Origin: CAZMRF01 sp964568735
GTDB lineage: Bacteria; Acidobacteriota; Polarisedimenticolia; JACPZX01
Length of the DNA stretch: 63,261 nucleotides
Assembly: GCA_964568735.1 (NCBI GenBank)
Contig: CAZMRF010000024.1
Location: 1 to 63,261 of the forward strand
Direction: 5' to 3'
Shown here: one piece after another, positions 6,558 through 14,872 of the stretch
Layout: the number at the start of each line of letters is the position of its first letter
Numbering within the stretch: position 1 is the stretch's first letter
Translations under genes and position numbers: made by a program
Notes under the pieces: model-generated
What the model was told of the DNA's origin: nothing
Database searches by the model: none
What the model saw: the letters and a program-made list of their open reading frames with translations, nothing else

Positions 6558-7748
6558 TCAAGCGGCCGGTCTCTGCCTCGACGGGGGCCGGCGACCGAGG
6601 AGAGCGCCGAGTCCCAGCTCCATTCCACAAGGGAGGGCGTTGAGGAGCAGGCGCCGCTTCAGCCCGGAGTACCCCTGCCTCCCTTCGAAGAGATCCGCGA
6701 GGACGCGCGCGATGGAGGGTGACTCCGAAGCCATCCAGACCATGCGCTCTATGAAGGCCGCCGAGTAGAAGCCCCGCCGGTACGCGTGGGCGAGCCTCAG
6801 GTTCTGAGGAAGCTGAGGCGTTGCAGGAAGAGGCTGCCTGAGCCTGGCGGCCGCTCGACCCCGGGCATGGATGAGGAGGCTATCGGCAAGCGCCTCAGCC
6901 GATCGCATCGCCGGGGCGATCCCTTCCCGCGTCACGGGATCCACGAATCCTCCGGCATCCCCGATCAGGGCCCATCGCTCCCCTCGGCGCGCGGCGGGCG
7001 GAGACGGATCTGCGGGGATGAAGTATCCCTTCACCGCGGGCTCTTCGCGGGCGGCCTCGGGATAGTGATCCCTCGCGAACCGCATCAGATCGTCCTCCAG
7101 CCGCTCCGCAGAGGCGTTCGGCCGGGTGGCGCAGATCCCGATCGACAGGTGATCCGTCCGGGGGAAGACCCACAGGTATCCATCCGATCCGGCGAAGAAC
7201 TTGAGGATGATCTCCTCGCGCGGGACGCCCTGCGTATAGGCATACCGGGCGAGCGTGAGGTGCTCGTCGGAGGTGCGCGACGCAACCGTCCGGCGAACGA
7301 TGCCCCGAACCCCGTCAGCCCCGACGAGGTAGTCGTAGGGGCCGTGGTGCCCAGATGCTGTCTCGAGCACCCAGCGTCCCGCTTCGCTGTGGAGGATCCG
7401 GAGAACTCGCGTCGCGTGGAGGCTCGCCCCTCCGTCCCGCGCCTTCGCGCGCAGGAAGGCGTCCAGCTCGCATCGGCGAAAGACGTGAATGCCCTCGTGG
7501 AGTGCGAGCCGGGCCACGCGACCCGCCGGGGAATGCAGGTGCACCTCGCGGACAACTCTCCTCGCGAGGGACGGGTCGCGCAGGACCTGGAACTCGTTGA
7601 CTGCGGCTCCCGGAACTCCGCCTCCGCAGGGTTTCTCCCCGGCAGGGCTCGACTCGAAGAGGTCGACATCGAGCCCACCGGATGCCAGAGCCGCGGCGCA
7701 GATCGCTCCCGCAGGTCCCCCGCCCACGATGGCGATGCGTCGGATCAT
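6558..7748 (-). CDS. Geranylgeranyl-reductase-family FAD-dependent oxidoreductase
   Basis: 396 residues. Start at the ATG at 7748, giving MIRRIAIVGGGPAGAICA, the Rossmann GxGxxG FAD-binding motif at the very N-terminus; the longer upstream frame is spurious. Further signatures: CGGGVP in the isoalloxazine-contact loop, DYLVGADGVRGIVRR (the DG motif of flavin monooxygenase-type enzymes), YLWVFPR, and WALIGDAGGFVDPVTREGI (the second FAD motif). This is the ChlP/GGR fold that reduces isoprenoid double bonds or acts on related lipids; the substrate is not evident. The C-terminal ~80 residues form the helical lipid-facing region. It is monocistronic on this strand. TACAAT about 24 nt upstream is a possible -10 box. 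Confidence 0.85.
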   Translation of the reverse strand: MIRRIAIVGGGPAGAICAAALASGGLDVDLFESSPAGEKPCGGGVPGAAVNEFQVLRDPSLARRVVREVHLHSPAGRVARLALHEGIHVFRRCELDAFLRAKARDGGASLHATRVLRILHSEAGRWVLETASGHHGPYDYLVGADGVRGIVRRTVASRTSDEHLTLARYAYTQGVPREEIILKFFAGSDGYLWVFPRTDHLSIGICATRPNASAERLEDDLMRFARDHYPEAAREEPAVKGYFIPADPSPPAARRGERWALIGDAGGFVDPVTREGIAPAMRSAEALADSLLIHARGRAAARLRQPLPATPQLPQNLRLAHAYRRGFYSAAFIERMVWMASESPSIARVLADLFEGRQGYSGLKRRLLLNALPCGMELGLGALLGRRPPSRQRPAA

Positions 7749-7939
7749 GGGATCTTCACTCCCACAAACTGGATTGTAGACGAGAGAATGGGAAAACGAT
7801 GCGGACACGGTCCTCGATCGCTGAAGGTCCAGTGAGCGGGCGAGGACGGGGTCGGGGGCAGGCGGCGAGGCTCGGTGCGCGCGACTTGTCGGAAAGGCTG
7901 GCTCTCGGTGCGGCGGAGAACCGGTCCCGTGGGGGCAGC

Positions 7940-7969
7940 TTGAGTGCCCGCACCCCCTGCCGGTACAAT
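7940..7969 (+). promoter_or_regulatory. Promoter for the small membrane protein
   Basis: TTGAGT (7940-7945), 18-nt spacer, TACAAT (7964-7969). The GTG start lies at 8004. Confidence 0.55.
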
Positions 7970-8003
7970 CCAGCGCCCGCCTCGCGGCGGGGAGAGATGC
8001 ATC

Positions 8004-8189
8004 GTGACCCGCCCCTACATCTATATATTCGCCAAGGCGCTTCAGGTCATGGGGATGCTCACCATGCCCTGGGCTCTCTGGCAGGGGCTGTCGCGGGGCG
8101 ACATGAACTCCGAGCTGATGCTCCTCGGCTTTGGCGGGATCCTCTTCCTGATGGGCCGGCAGCTCGCGGGAGGAGGGGAGGAAGGGTAG
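8004..8189 (+). CDS. Small membrane protein, 61 aa
   Basis: GTG start at 8004 preceded by GGGAGAG; the upstream in-frame ATG at 7944 lies before the promoter's -10 box. Two hydrophobic segments (about 8-24, FAKALQVMGMLTMPWALW, and 36-52, LMLLGFGGILFLMG) with a short polar turn make a helical hairpin, then a short Gly/Glu tail. No family is recognised. It lies alone between the reductase and the ECF sigma operon. Confidence 0.6.
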   Translation: MTRPYIYIFAKALQVMGMLTMPWALWQGLSRGDMNSELMLLGFGGILFLMGRQLAGGGEEG

Positions 8190-8389
8190 GTCGCGCCCGA
8201 AATAAACTTCATGTTCACAACTACTTGACGTTCGGAGATGCCGGCAGCAGGGGGGCCGGCAGGAGAGCGGATTTGAGTGAAATGACCGGGTCGGGAGGAA
8301 AGTCGAGCCCACCGGGTAAACCTTCCCGCCGGGGCGCCCGTACAACGCTCGTCCGGGCGGGGCGGGCCGTCTGCTGAGGGCGCCGCGGG

Positions 8390-8971
8390 GTGGTGGACGC
8401 AACCGATGCAGCGCTCATGGCGCGCATCCAGGAAGACGATGAGGATGCCTTCGCGACGTTTGTCAGCAGATACCAGCGGCGCTTCTACAGGCTGGCCATC
8501 GGGTACCTCCGAGACCATGAAGAAGCCCTCGACGCCGTCCAGGAATCCTTCATCAAGATCCACCGTGCGCGGGCCACGTGGGAGCCGCGGGCCAATCCCT
8601 TCACATGGGCCTACCGAATCGTCGCGAACCACTGCATCGACATGCTGCGCAAGCGGCACGGCACTCACTACTCCATCGACGACGACGAGGACGGCCGGAG
8701 TCACGAGCTTCAGGATGAGAAGGCCGTCAATCCCCTCGACGCGCAGGTTCAACGTGAAGAGGCCATCGAGGTCCGGGAGGCGATCATGATGCTTCCGGCC
8801 CGGCAGAGGGAGATCATCATCCTCAGGCACTACGAAGGGCTCTCGCTCCAGGAGATCGCGGAGGCGCAGCAATGCGCCCTGGGCACCGTGAAATCGTCGC
8901 TCCATCGCGCGCTCGCCCATCTCAAGGAGATCATCGAAGCCCGGCAGGCCCCGGGGGAGGAGCTCCGGTGA
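8390..8971 (+). CDS. ECF (RpoE-like) sigma factor
   Basis: 193 residues from a GTG start. Region 2 (about residues 15-80): DAFATFVSRYQRRFYRLAIGYL, then DHEEALDAVQESFIKIHRA and ANPFTWAYRIVANHCIDMLRKR. Region 4 (about 125-180): LPARQREIIILRHYEGLSLQEIA with helix-turn-helix EIAEAQQCALGTVKSSLHRALAHLK. No region 1.1 or 3, as expected for extracytoplasmic-function factors. The next gene overlaps by 4 nt (GTGA) and is its cognate zinc-finger anti-sigma factor. The operon should respond to envelope stress. TTGACG at 8224-8229 lies upstream without a clear -10, compatible with autoregulation by a non-housekeeping promoter (inference). Confidence 0.93.
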   Translation: MVDATDAALMARIQEDDEDAFATFVSRYQRRFYRLAIGYLRDHEEALDAVQESFIKIHRARATWEPRANPFTWAYRIVANHCIDMLRKRHGTHYSIDDDEDGRSHELQDEKAVNPLDAQVQREEAIEVREAIMMLPARQREIIILRHYEGLSLQEIAEAQQCALGTVKSSLHRALAHLKEIIEARQAPGEELR

Positions 8972-9816
8972 CGAGCTGCCACAACCTGCGGGCCGACCTG
9001 GCCGCCTATGTCTACGGAGACCTGGCCGCCGCCGACACCCGCGCCCTGGAGTCGCACCTCGAGGGTTGCGCGGGCTGCCGCGAGGAGCTCCGCGGGCTGC
9101 AGCGCACCGCTGCTTCCCTCGGTAGCGATCTCCTCTTCCCCCGCGAGGCCGAAGTGGACTGGGCCGCCTTCACGTCGAGGACACTCCGCCGCGCGGCGCA
9201 GGCCCGCAGCACGGGCGCGCGGGCAGCGTCAGGATTCGCCGATTGGTGGAAGCAGGTTCTCCGGGCTCCCGGTTGGGCGGCCGCGGCCGCCGCCGCGCTG
9301 CTCGTGGCCGGCGTCGCCGTGGGCACCTGGGGCGCCCTCACGCTGACGGGCACTCCCGAAAAGACCGTGCCCGCACCGCAGGCCAGACTCGAGCCGCCGG
9401 AAGGCGGCGAGGTGATTCTCCCCGCCGCGATGCTCGCGGACATCCAGGCGACGACCGCGAAGGCCGGCACGCAGCGCTACCTCGCCGAAAGCCGGACGCT
9501 GCTCACGAGCCTGCTGGCCATCCCCGTCAAGTGCGGCGATGAGGGCGTGGACATCGCAGCGGAGAGGGAGAAGTCCCTTCAGCTTCTCCGGCGCCAGAGG
9601 CTCATCGCCGACCAGCTCGAGAGCCTGCCCCTGTCGCGGGCCCGCGAAGTATGCGCCGATCTCGAGGAGTTCTTCGTGGAGATCCTTTCGCTGAGCGACT
9701 GTGCCCGGGCAGAGCAGATCCTCGAGCTTCGCAGGCATGCCGAGAGCCGCCAGCTCATGCTGAGGTTGAAGCTGCTCTCCGACGAAATGGAAAGGAGGCA
9801 GACGCAGGATGTCTGA
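8968..9816 (+). CDS. Transmembrane anti-sigma factor with zinc finger
   Basis: 282 residues from the GTG at 8968, overlapping the sigma stop. The cytoplasmic zf-HC2 domain at the N-terminus has the H-x3-C-x2-C arrangement (ESHLEGCAGCREEL) plus an upstream SCHNLR. One transmembrane helix is near residues 108-130 (WAAAAAAALLVAGVAVGTW). The remaining ~150 residues form a periplasmic, mostly helical sensor domain with two widely spaced cysteines (VKCGDE, LSDCARAEQI). It holds the ECF factor inactive until an envelope signal triggers release (family knowledge). The periplasmic domain is not a recognised sensor. Overlaps the next gene by 8 nt. Confidence 0.88.
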   Translation: MTSCHNLRADLAAYVYGDLAAADTRALESHLEGCAGCREELRGLQRTAASLGSDLLFPREAEVDWAAFTSRTLRRAAQARSTGARAASGFADWWKQVLRAPGWAAAAAAALLVAGVAVGTWGALTLTGTPEKTVPAPQARLEPPEGGEVILPAAMLADIQATTAKAGTQRYLAESRTLLTSLLAIPVKCGDEGVDIAAEREKSLQLLRRQRLIADQLESLPLSRAREVCADLEEFFVEILSLSDCARAEQILELRRHAESRQLMLRLKLLSDEMERRQTQDV

Positions 9817-10741
9817 TCGCCCCATCCGATCCGCCACGGCTGCGCTCCTCGTGGTCGCGATCTGCCTGATCCTGTCTTCGGGGGTTGCTTCCGCGCAGAG
9901 CGGCTCCGAGCAGGAGATCCTGCGGCGCATCAAGGAAGACGTATTCGAGGAACGATGGGACTCCGTCCTGGCCGGAGCCGATCAGCTCATCGCGACCTAT
10001 CCCGAAAGCACGGGCCTCGCCCGAACGATGTACTACCGGGCGCGCGCCCTGATGAAGCTCCCCGGGAAGGAAGCCGAGGCGATGGATGCCTGGACCAAGT
10101 TCATCGATCGATTCCCGAGCGAGACCCTCCTGCGCGAGGACGCGCTGATCAGCCGGATGGGGCTCGCTAAGAGCATGTATCTCAACGGGAAGAAGGAGAC
10201 GATCAGAACCCTCGTCGTCGGGCTCCGGGAGAAGGGCTACGCGCGGATCTATGCGGCCATCCAGATCTCGTACCTCGACTACGTGCCTGGACGCAAGGAC
10301 GCGCTGCCCATCCTCCAGGAGTGCGCCAGCAAGGAGTCCGATGCCGAGGTGCGGAACGAATGCACGCTCGGAATCCTCCGCATCGACCCGAAGCGCCTCG
10401 ACAGCGTCCAGCCCCCATTGCCGCCTTCCCCTCCCGGGCAGCTCGCGCCGCTCTCGCCGCCGGCCCCCCCCCAGCCACCCGGAGCCGAGCCCAAGCTCAT
10501 CCGGCTTCAGGTGAGGGAGAAGGGGACCGATAAGATCACCGTGGCCGTGAACCTCCCGGTCGCTTTCGCGGAAGCGCTCCTCGGTTCGCTGTCCGAGATG
10601 GACCAGGGGGCGGTGATGGAGGAGCTGAAGACGCGCCACATCGACATCAACAACCTCTGGAAGTCCCTCCGCACGCTGGGCAAGCAGACCCTGGTCGAGA
10701 TCGAGACCGAAGAGGCCTACATCAAGGTCTGGCTCGAGTAG
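9809..10741 (+). CDS. Periplasmic TPR-like protein with C-terminal adhesin-associated domain
   Basis: 310 residues, third gene of the sigma operon. Signal peptide (1-30, AALLVVAICLILSSGVASAQ). The helical-repeat region (about 35-195) contains TPR-like motifs (VLAGADQLIATYPES, ARTMYYRARALMKL). A Pro-rich linker (PPLPPSPPGQ onward, about 200-230) leads to a C-terminal ~80-residue domain (LIRLQVREKGTDKITVAVNLPV ... VEIETEEAYIKVWLE). That domain resembles the short module found at the end of DUF4097/SHOCT-type envelope proteins (recognised by pattern only). Translational coupling to the anti-sigma factor suggests it helps sense or relieve the stress. Its 3' end overlaps the convergent gene by 20 nt. 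Confidence 0.65.
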   Translation: MSDRPIRSATAALLVVAICLILSSGVASAQSGSEQEILRRIKEDVFEERWDSVLAGADQLIATYPESTGLARTMYYRARALMKLPGKEAEAMDAWTKFIDRFPSETLLREDALISRMGLAKSMYLNGKKETIRTLVVGLREKGYARIYAAIQISYLDYVPGRKDALPILQECASKESDAEVRNECTLGILRIDPKRLDSVQPPLPPSPPGQLAPLSPPAPPQPPGAEPKLIRLQVREKGTDKITVAVNLPVAFAEALLGSLSEMDQGAVMEELKTRHIDINNLWKSLRTLGKQTLVEIETEEAYIKVWLE

Positions 10742-12137
10742 CCGCCGGGCACTGCGCAAGGGCCGCATTCAGGTAGGAGCGGGCGACCGCGGCGTCCTGG
10801 TCGGCTGCGGCCATCGAGAGGAAGGCCTCGAGGTGGGGGACGGCTTCGCAGAGCCGATTCTGCGTCGTGAGCCACTGGCAGGCGCGCATGCGGAGCGCCC
10901 GCTCCCCGGGCCACACCGCGATGGCATCCATGAGGATCTTCTCCGCCTCGGCCCTTCGCCCGAGCAGCCACATCGCATCGGCGTAGTGCAGGTGCCACGA
11001 GTACTGAGCGGGGTCCAGCCGGATCGCCTCCGCGAGCACCCGGGCCGCGTTCGGCGCGTCTCCTCGCTGAAGGTAGACATGGCCCAGGCCGGCCAGGCCG
11101 TAGGCGGAGGCGGGGTTCAGCTCGACCGACCTGAGGAAGAGCGGCTCCGCCCCCGCGCGGTCCCCAGCCGTCAGGGCTCGAAAGCCGTCGGTCCACAGCC
11201 GGTCCGATTGACGGCCCCTCACGTTGGCGCGATGAGCCCAGCCCCCGAAGGCCAGCGCCGCCGCGGCAAGTGCAAACGCTGCCAGGGCTCCCACCTTCGC
11301 GAGCTTGCCGGAGAACCGGCGCCCGTTGCCGGCCGTGACGCCTGATGCGTGGATTGTCGGAGCGTCGCGTTGAGCGGGGGCGGCCTCCACCTTCTCCTCC
11401 TCCGGCACGCTTCGATCCTCTCCGATCCCTGCGCGGAGGCCCTGCGACGGAGATCCGGACGGATCTAGGCCCGCAGCCTCCTCGAGAGACGGCGCTCCGG
11501 AATCGGGCCCCACGGAGGGCACCTCCGTCCCGGCCCTCGCATCCTCGATCCCGGCTCTCTTCCCCGGCGCGTTGCCCGTGCCGAGCGGGCCGTGCCACGC
11601 GACGAGGAAGATCACGACGGCCGCTGGAACGCCCTGGACCGCGATGAAGTCGAAGGCCTCCATGAGCCAGGAGTAGGCGGCCTGCTCGGCGGGGGAGTAG
11701 TGGCGGCGAGCGACCTCGGCGAGCGTCACCGCATAGGTATGCTCGACGGTGACCAGGAGAGCGATCGTCTGGAAGAGGATCACGAGCCCGAGCGCGATCG
11801 CGAAGGTGCGCAGCCGGGTCAGCCACCCCAGGCCCGGGAAGGAGAGCACGACCGCTAGGCTGGGGACCAGGTAGAAGTGGAGCGTCCTCGCGTCGTAGTC
11901 CGTCGCGGGCAGCCCATCCTCTCTGAGAAGGCTCAGCACGTGGATGACGTCGCCCGAGGCGCCGAGCCGGAGGTGAGTCACCCTCCCGCCCCACTCCTCG
12001 ATCCCGAGGGCGAGGTCGGCCAGCGACGTGACGAGGCCGCTGTACGAGGGCTGCACCATGCCCCAGATCCAGAACAAGAGAGGGACGACGAGGGCGAGCT
12101 TCAGGAGGAAGAGCGCGATCCTATTGACCTGCCACAT
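10722..12137 (-). CDS. Exosortase H-associated membrane protein fused to a TPR domain
   Basis: 471 residues. Starts 17 nt inside the end of xrtH on the same strand, so probably translationally coupled. Residues 1-190 have four to five hydrophobic segments (LLKLALVVPLLFWIWGMV; YLVPSLAVVLSFPGLGW; FAIALGLVILFQTIALLVTV; AVVIFLVAW) separated by a periplasmic loop, like the companion protein of XrtH systems. A low-complexity acidic linker (about 195-270) leads to another helix (about 280-300), then roughly 165 residues of TPR repeats (FRALTAGDRAGAEPLFLRS, AYGLAGLGHVYLQRGDAPNAA). The TPR fusion would place a protein-protein interaction module next to the sorting enzyme, probably on the periplasmic side. 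The fusion is the odd point; the XrtH link rests on position and membrane topology. Confidence 0.65.
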   Translation of the reverse strand: MWQVNRIALFLLKLALVVPLLFWIWGMVQPSYSGLVTSLADLALGIEEWGGRVTHLRLGASGDVIHVLSLLREDGLPATDYDARTLHFYLVPSLAVVLSFPGLGWLTRLRTFAIALGLVILFQTIALLVTVEHTYAVTLAEVARRHYSPAEQAAYSWLMEAFDFIAVQGVPAAVVIFLVAWHGPLGTGNAPGKRAGIEDARAGTEVPSVGPDSGAPSLEEAAGLDPSGSPSQGLRAGIGEDRSVPEEEKVEAAPAQRDAPTIHASGVTAGNGRRFSGKLAKVGALAAFALAAAALAFGGWAHRANVRGRQSDRLWTDGFRALTAGDRAGAEPLFLRSVELNPASAYGLAGLGHVYLQRGDAPNAARVLAEAIRLDPAQYSWHLHYADAMWLLGRRAEAEKILMDAIAVWPGERALRMRACQWLTTQNRLCEAVPHLEAFLSMAAADQDAAVARSYLNAALAQCPAATRARP

Positions 12138-12633
12138 GGTTGGTCAGCTCCGCCCATCCCAGCCAGAGCGCCATGGAGAGGATGATCACGATCGTCTGCC
12201 AGACGTCCAGGTGGAAAGTCTCGAAGAGCGCCGGATGCTCGAGTCCGATGTAGTAGAGGCTCATGATCCGTCCGAGGTTGATCACCTGCACCGCGGGAAG
12301 GCCGGCGAGGATCCCGAGGAGCTTCATCTTCCAGGGTGCCGGGAAGGCGAGGATCGCCGCGGCGAATATCGCCATGACGTAGCTCGCGTCACAGCCCTTC
12401 TGGATGTTCACGGAGAAGGAGCCATCCGCCTGCTGGAGCCGGTTGCCGTCGACCGTCGTTTCGTAGCCAAAGAGCCGGAGGCCGGCGCTGCTGGCGTGGG
12501 CGCTCGCCTCCATCAGCGGGAGGATGATCCAGTCATCCACGGCGGGGACTTGCAGGATCAGCGAGAAGAGCCCGATCCAGAGTCCGAAGCCCAGGATGAA
12601 GCGCAGGGGCGGTGAGGGTGGCCACAGGCGCAT
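12121..12633 (-). CDS. xrtH: Exosortase H
   Basis: 170 residues from the ATG at 12633 (MRLWPPSPPLRFILGFGL); longer starts overlap the divergent kinase gene. Polytopic membrane protein with the exosortase/archaeosortase triad: Cys81 in IQKGCDASYVM, Arg122 in NLGRIMSLYYIG, His141 in FETFHLDVWQ. The short length and the LYYIGLEHP / FHLDVWQ signatures fit the XrtH subgroup, which processes proteins with short C-terminal sorting signals for transfer to the cell surface. No substrate with a recognisable sorting tail is encoded in this window. It forms a two-gene unit with the TPR-fused companion downstream and is divergent from the GHMP kinase. Confidence 0.85.
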   Translation of the reverse strand: MRLWPPSPPLRFILGFGLWIGLFSLILQVPAVDDWIILPLMEASAHASSAGLRLFGYETTVDGNRLQQADGSFSVNIQKGCDASYVMAIFAAAILAFPAPWKMKLLGILAGLPAVQVINLGRIMSLYYIGLEHPALFETFHLDVWQTIVIILSMALWLGWAELTNHVAGQ

Positions 12634-12651
12634 GAGAGGGAGGATACCGCT

Positions 12652-12657
12652 TATACT
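12652..12657 (+). promoter_or_regulatory. -10 box TATACT, leaderless start of the kinase gene
   Basis: TATACT ends 8 nt before the ATG at 12665, which places the predicted transcription start on or next to the A of the start codon. No good -35 is visible. Confidence 0.45.
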
Positions 12658-12664
12658 TGCCGGC

Positions 12665-13699
12665 ATGTCGGAGAGCCTGAGGGCCGCAGAGGCGTCGGCG
12701 CCGACCCGCGTCGATCTGGCGGGAGGGACCCTCGACATCTGGCCCCTCTACCTTCTCGTGAATGGGGCGGTCACGGTGAATGCCGCCATCACCCTGCGAG
12801 CCCGCGCGAGCGCGGCCCCCCGCACTGGAAGCACCCACGTCGCCCTGGCGGAGGATCTCGGGCGAAGCGTCACGGTCACTCCCTCCGAAGTCTGCGGGGG
12901 CCGCCGTGACCGCAGCCCGGGCCGCGAGCTGCCTCTGCACGAGGCCGTCCTGAGGCTGGTGGGGCCCGTCCGGGCGATCGAGCTCGTCACGCACAGCGGC
13001 GTCCCGGCCGGCTCGGGCCTCGGCGGCTCCTCCTCCCTGGCCATCGCCATGCTCGCGGTCATCCTCGCGGCCGAGGGTGAGACGGTCGAGCCCGAATCCC
13101 TCGTGAGAATGGCGCGTGACCTCGAGGCCGACGTTCTCGAGGTGCCCACAGGAACGCAGGACCATCTCGCGGCCGTCCACGGCGGCGTGGGCGCCGTGCA
13201 GTACGGCCCGGGCCTTCGGCGCCGCACTCCGCTGCCCGTCCCGATCGACGAGCTCGAAGCGGCGGGAACGCTCGCCTTCCTCGGCTCGTCGCGCGTCTCC
13301 GCGCGCGCCAACTGGGACATGGTCCGGAGAGCCATCGACGGTGACGCCGCCACGCGCCGCGGCCTCTCCGCCATCGCCTCCATCGCGACCGAGGTGCGGC
13401 TCGCGCTGGGGCGGGGACGGCTCGACGAGTGCGCGCGGCTCATCGCTGAAGAGTGGAAGGAGCGGCGGGGCCTCTCCCCCGAGGTGAGCACGCCTCAGAC
13501 CGAATCAGCTCTCGAAGCCGCCGCGAGGGCCGGGGCGACAGGAGGCAAGATCTGCGGCGCCGGAGGAGGCGGCTGCCTCTTCGTCATGGGACCTCCCGAT
13601 GCCCGTCCGGCAATTCAATCGGCCCTGGCGGCCATCGGCTGCAGCGTCATGGAGTTTCGCGTGGATCGCGAAGGCTTGCGGGTGACCCTGCGGGGCTGA
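12665..13699 (+). CDS. GHMP-family sugar kinase
   Basis: 344 residues. Motifs: N-terminal APTRVDLAGGTLD (substrate-binding motif 1 of the GHMP fold), GVPAGSGLGGSSSLAIAML (ATP-binding PxxxGLGSS-like loop, about residues 115-133), and C-terminal GGKICGAGGGGCLFVM (motif 3). The closest look is to D-glycero-D-manno-heptose-7-phosphate kinase or fucokinase-type enzymes, rather than homoserine or mevalonate kinase, because of DLAGGTLDIWPLY and GTQDHLAAVHGG. This would act in nucleotide-activated heptose or sugar supply for surface glycans (inference). The start fits a leaderless mRNA. It lies divergent from xrtH with overlapping 5' regions. Confidence 0.85.
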   Translation: MSESLRAAEASAPTRVDLAGGTLDIWPLYLLVNGAVTVNAAITLRARASAAPRTGSTHVALAEDLGRSVTVTPSEVCGGRRDRSPGRELPLHEAVLRLVGPVRAIELVTHSGVPAGSGLGGSSSLAIAMLAVILAAEGETVEPESLVRMARDLEADVLEVPTGTQDHLAAVHGGVGAVQYGPGLRRRTPLPVPIDELEAAGTLAFLGSSRVSARANWDMVRRAIDGDAATRRGLSAIASIATEVRLALGRGRLDECARLIAEEWKERRGLSPEVSTPQTESALEAAARAGATGGKICGAGGGGCLFVMGPPDARPAIQSALAAIGCSVMEFRVDREGLRVTLRG

Positions 13700-13759
13700 T
13701 GAGGGCTCACGATCGGCGCTGCGCTTCACGGCCCGATCGGCGCCGATGACGAGACGCCG

Positions 13760-14872
13760 ATGACGGCGGCGATTCCGGCGAGAGCGATGAGGGCCCACAC
13801 GTCACCCTCCTCTTCGTGCGAGCCACATGCTGCCGGGCCCGCGGCCGGGCTCCTGAGCGTGATCCTGCTTCTCCTGCCCGCCTGCGCTCCCGCCGATCCC
13901 GGCAGGCCCGTTGCGGGGATCCCCGCCTCCGGGCGCTTTCACGGGGGCATGGTCTTCGGGATCTTCTCGCGGGACGAGCCCTCCTTCATCCGCGACAACC
14001 TCGAGCAGGTCCGGGAGCTGGGCGCCAACGCCATCTCCGTCCCGATCCCCTGGGCCGTGAAGGACATTCGCTCGACGGAGATCCGCCGGCGGGAGGACAT
14101 GACGCCGGACGACGGGATCCTCCGGTTCACGATCCGCGAGGCCCACCGGCTGGGGATGAGCGTGCTCCTGATGCCCCTGCTCGTCGTCGAGGAGGCCGGT
14201 GAGGGCGAGTGGCGGGGCACGATGAGCCCGCCCGACTGGGAGGAGTGGTTCTCGGGCTACACGGCGTTAGTGATCCGCTACGCCAGGATCGCGCAGGAAG
14301 AAGAGGCGGCCATCCTGAGCGTCGGCTCGGAGCTCTGCTCGACCGAGGGGAAGATCGACGAGTGGAGAGCGCTCATCGCGAGGGTCCGTGAGGTCTATTC
14401 GGGGGCGCTGACCTACTCCGCGAACTGGGATCACAGGGGGGACATCTCCTTCCTCGATCGGCTCGACTATCTCGGCATGAATGCCTACTTCGAGCTGACC
14501 CGGAATCCCGACGCCGGCGTCGAGGAGCTGATCCGGGCCTGGGCTCCCATCCTGGCAGAGGTGCGCGCCTGGCGGGAGGCCACGGGGAAGCCATTGCTCC
14601 TGACCGAGGCCGGGTACCCCTCGAGGCGGGGTTCGGCCGGGAACCCCTGGGACTACTCGGCCGAAGCGGAGCCGGACCCGGAGGGGCAGGAGAGGGCCTA
14701 TGAAGCTCTCCTGAGCGCCTGGGCGGGCTTTCCCCACCTCGCAGGCGTATACTTCTACCTGTGGTGGGGCGACGGAGGCCCGGACGACACCGGCTATACG
14801 CCTCGAGGCAAGCCGGCTGAAGCCGTGCTCCGGAAGTGGCTCTCGGAGGCGGGAGAAGGAGACGCAAGGTGA
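13760..14872 (+). CDS. Lipoprotein with GH113-like TIM-barrel (beta-mannanase-type)
   Basis: 370 residues. N-terminal hydrophobic stretch with lipobox (LLSVILLLLPACAPAD) predicts an acylated Cys near residue 42. The mature domain starts HGGMVFGIFSRDEPSFIRDNLEQVRELGANAISVPIPW, then DGILRFTIREAHRLGMSVLLMPLL, typical of a (beta/alpha)8 glycosidase. Likely acid/base Glu is in ILSVGSELCSTE and nucleophile Glu in LLLTEAGYPSRRG; GVYFYLWWGDGG follows, as in GH113. The domain would hydrolyse beta-mannan or a related polysaccharide outside the inner membrane. The stop overlaps the next ATG (ATGA), so it forms an operon with 14872-16063. Confidence 0.75.
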   Translation: MTAAIPARAMRAHTSPSSSCEPHAAGPAAGLLSVILLLLPACAPADPGRPVAGIPASGRFHGGMVFGIFSRDEPSFIRDNLEQVRELGANAISVPIPWAVKDIRSTEIRRREDMTPDDGILRFTIREAHRLGMSVLLMPLLVVEEAGEGEWRGTMSPPDWEEWFSGYTALVIRYARIAQEEEAAILSVGSELCSTEGKIDEWRALIARVREVYSGALTYSANWDHRGDISFLDRLDYLGMNAYFELTRNPDAGVEELIRAWAPILAEVRAWREATGKPLLLTEAGYPSRRGSAGNPWDYSAEAEPDPEGQERAYEALLSAWAGFPHLAGVYFYLWWGDGGPDDTGYTPRGKPAEAVLRKWLSEAGEGDAR

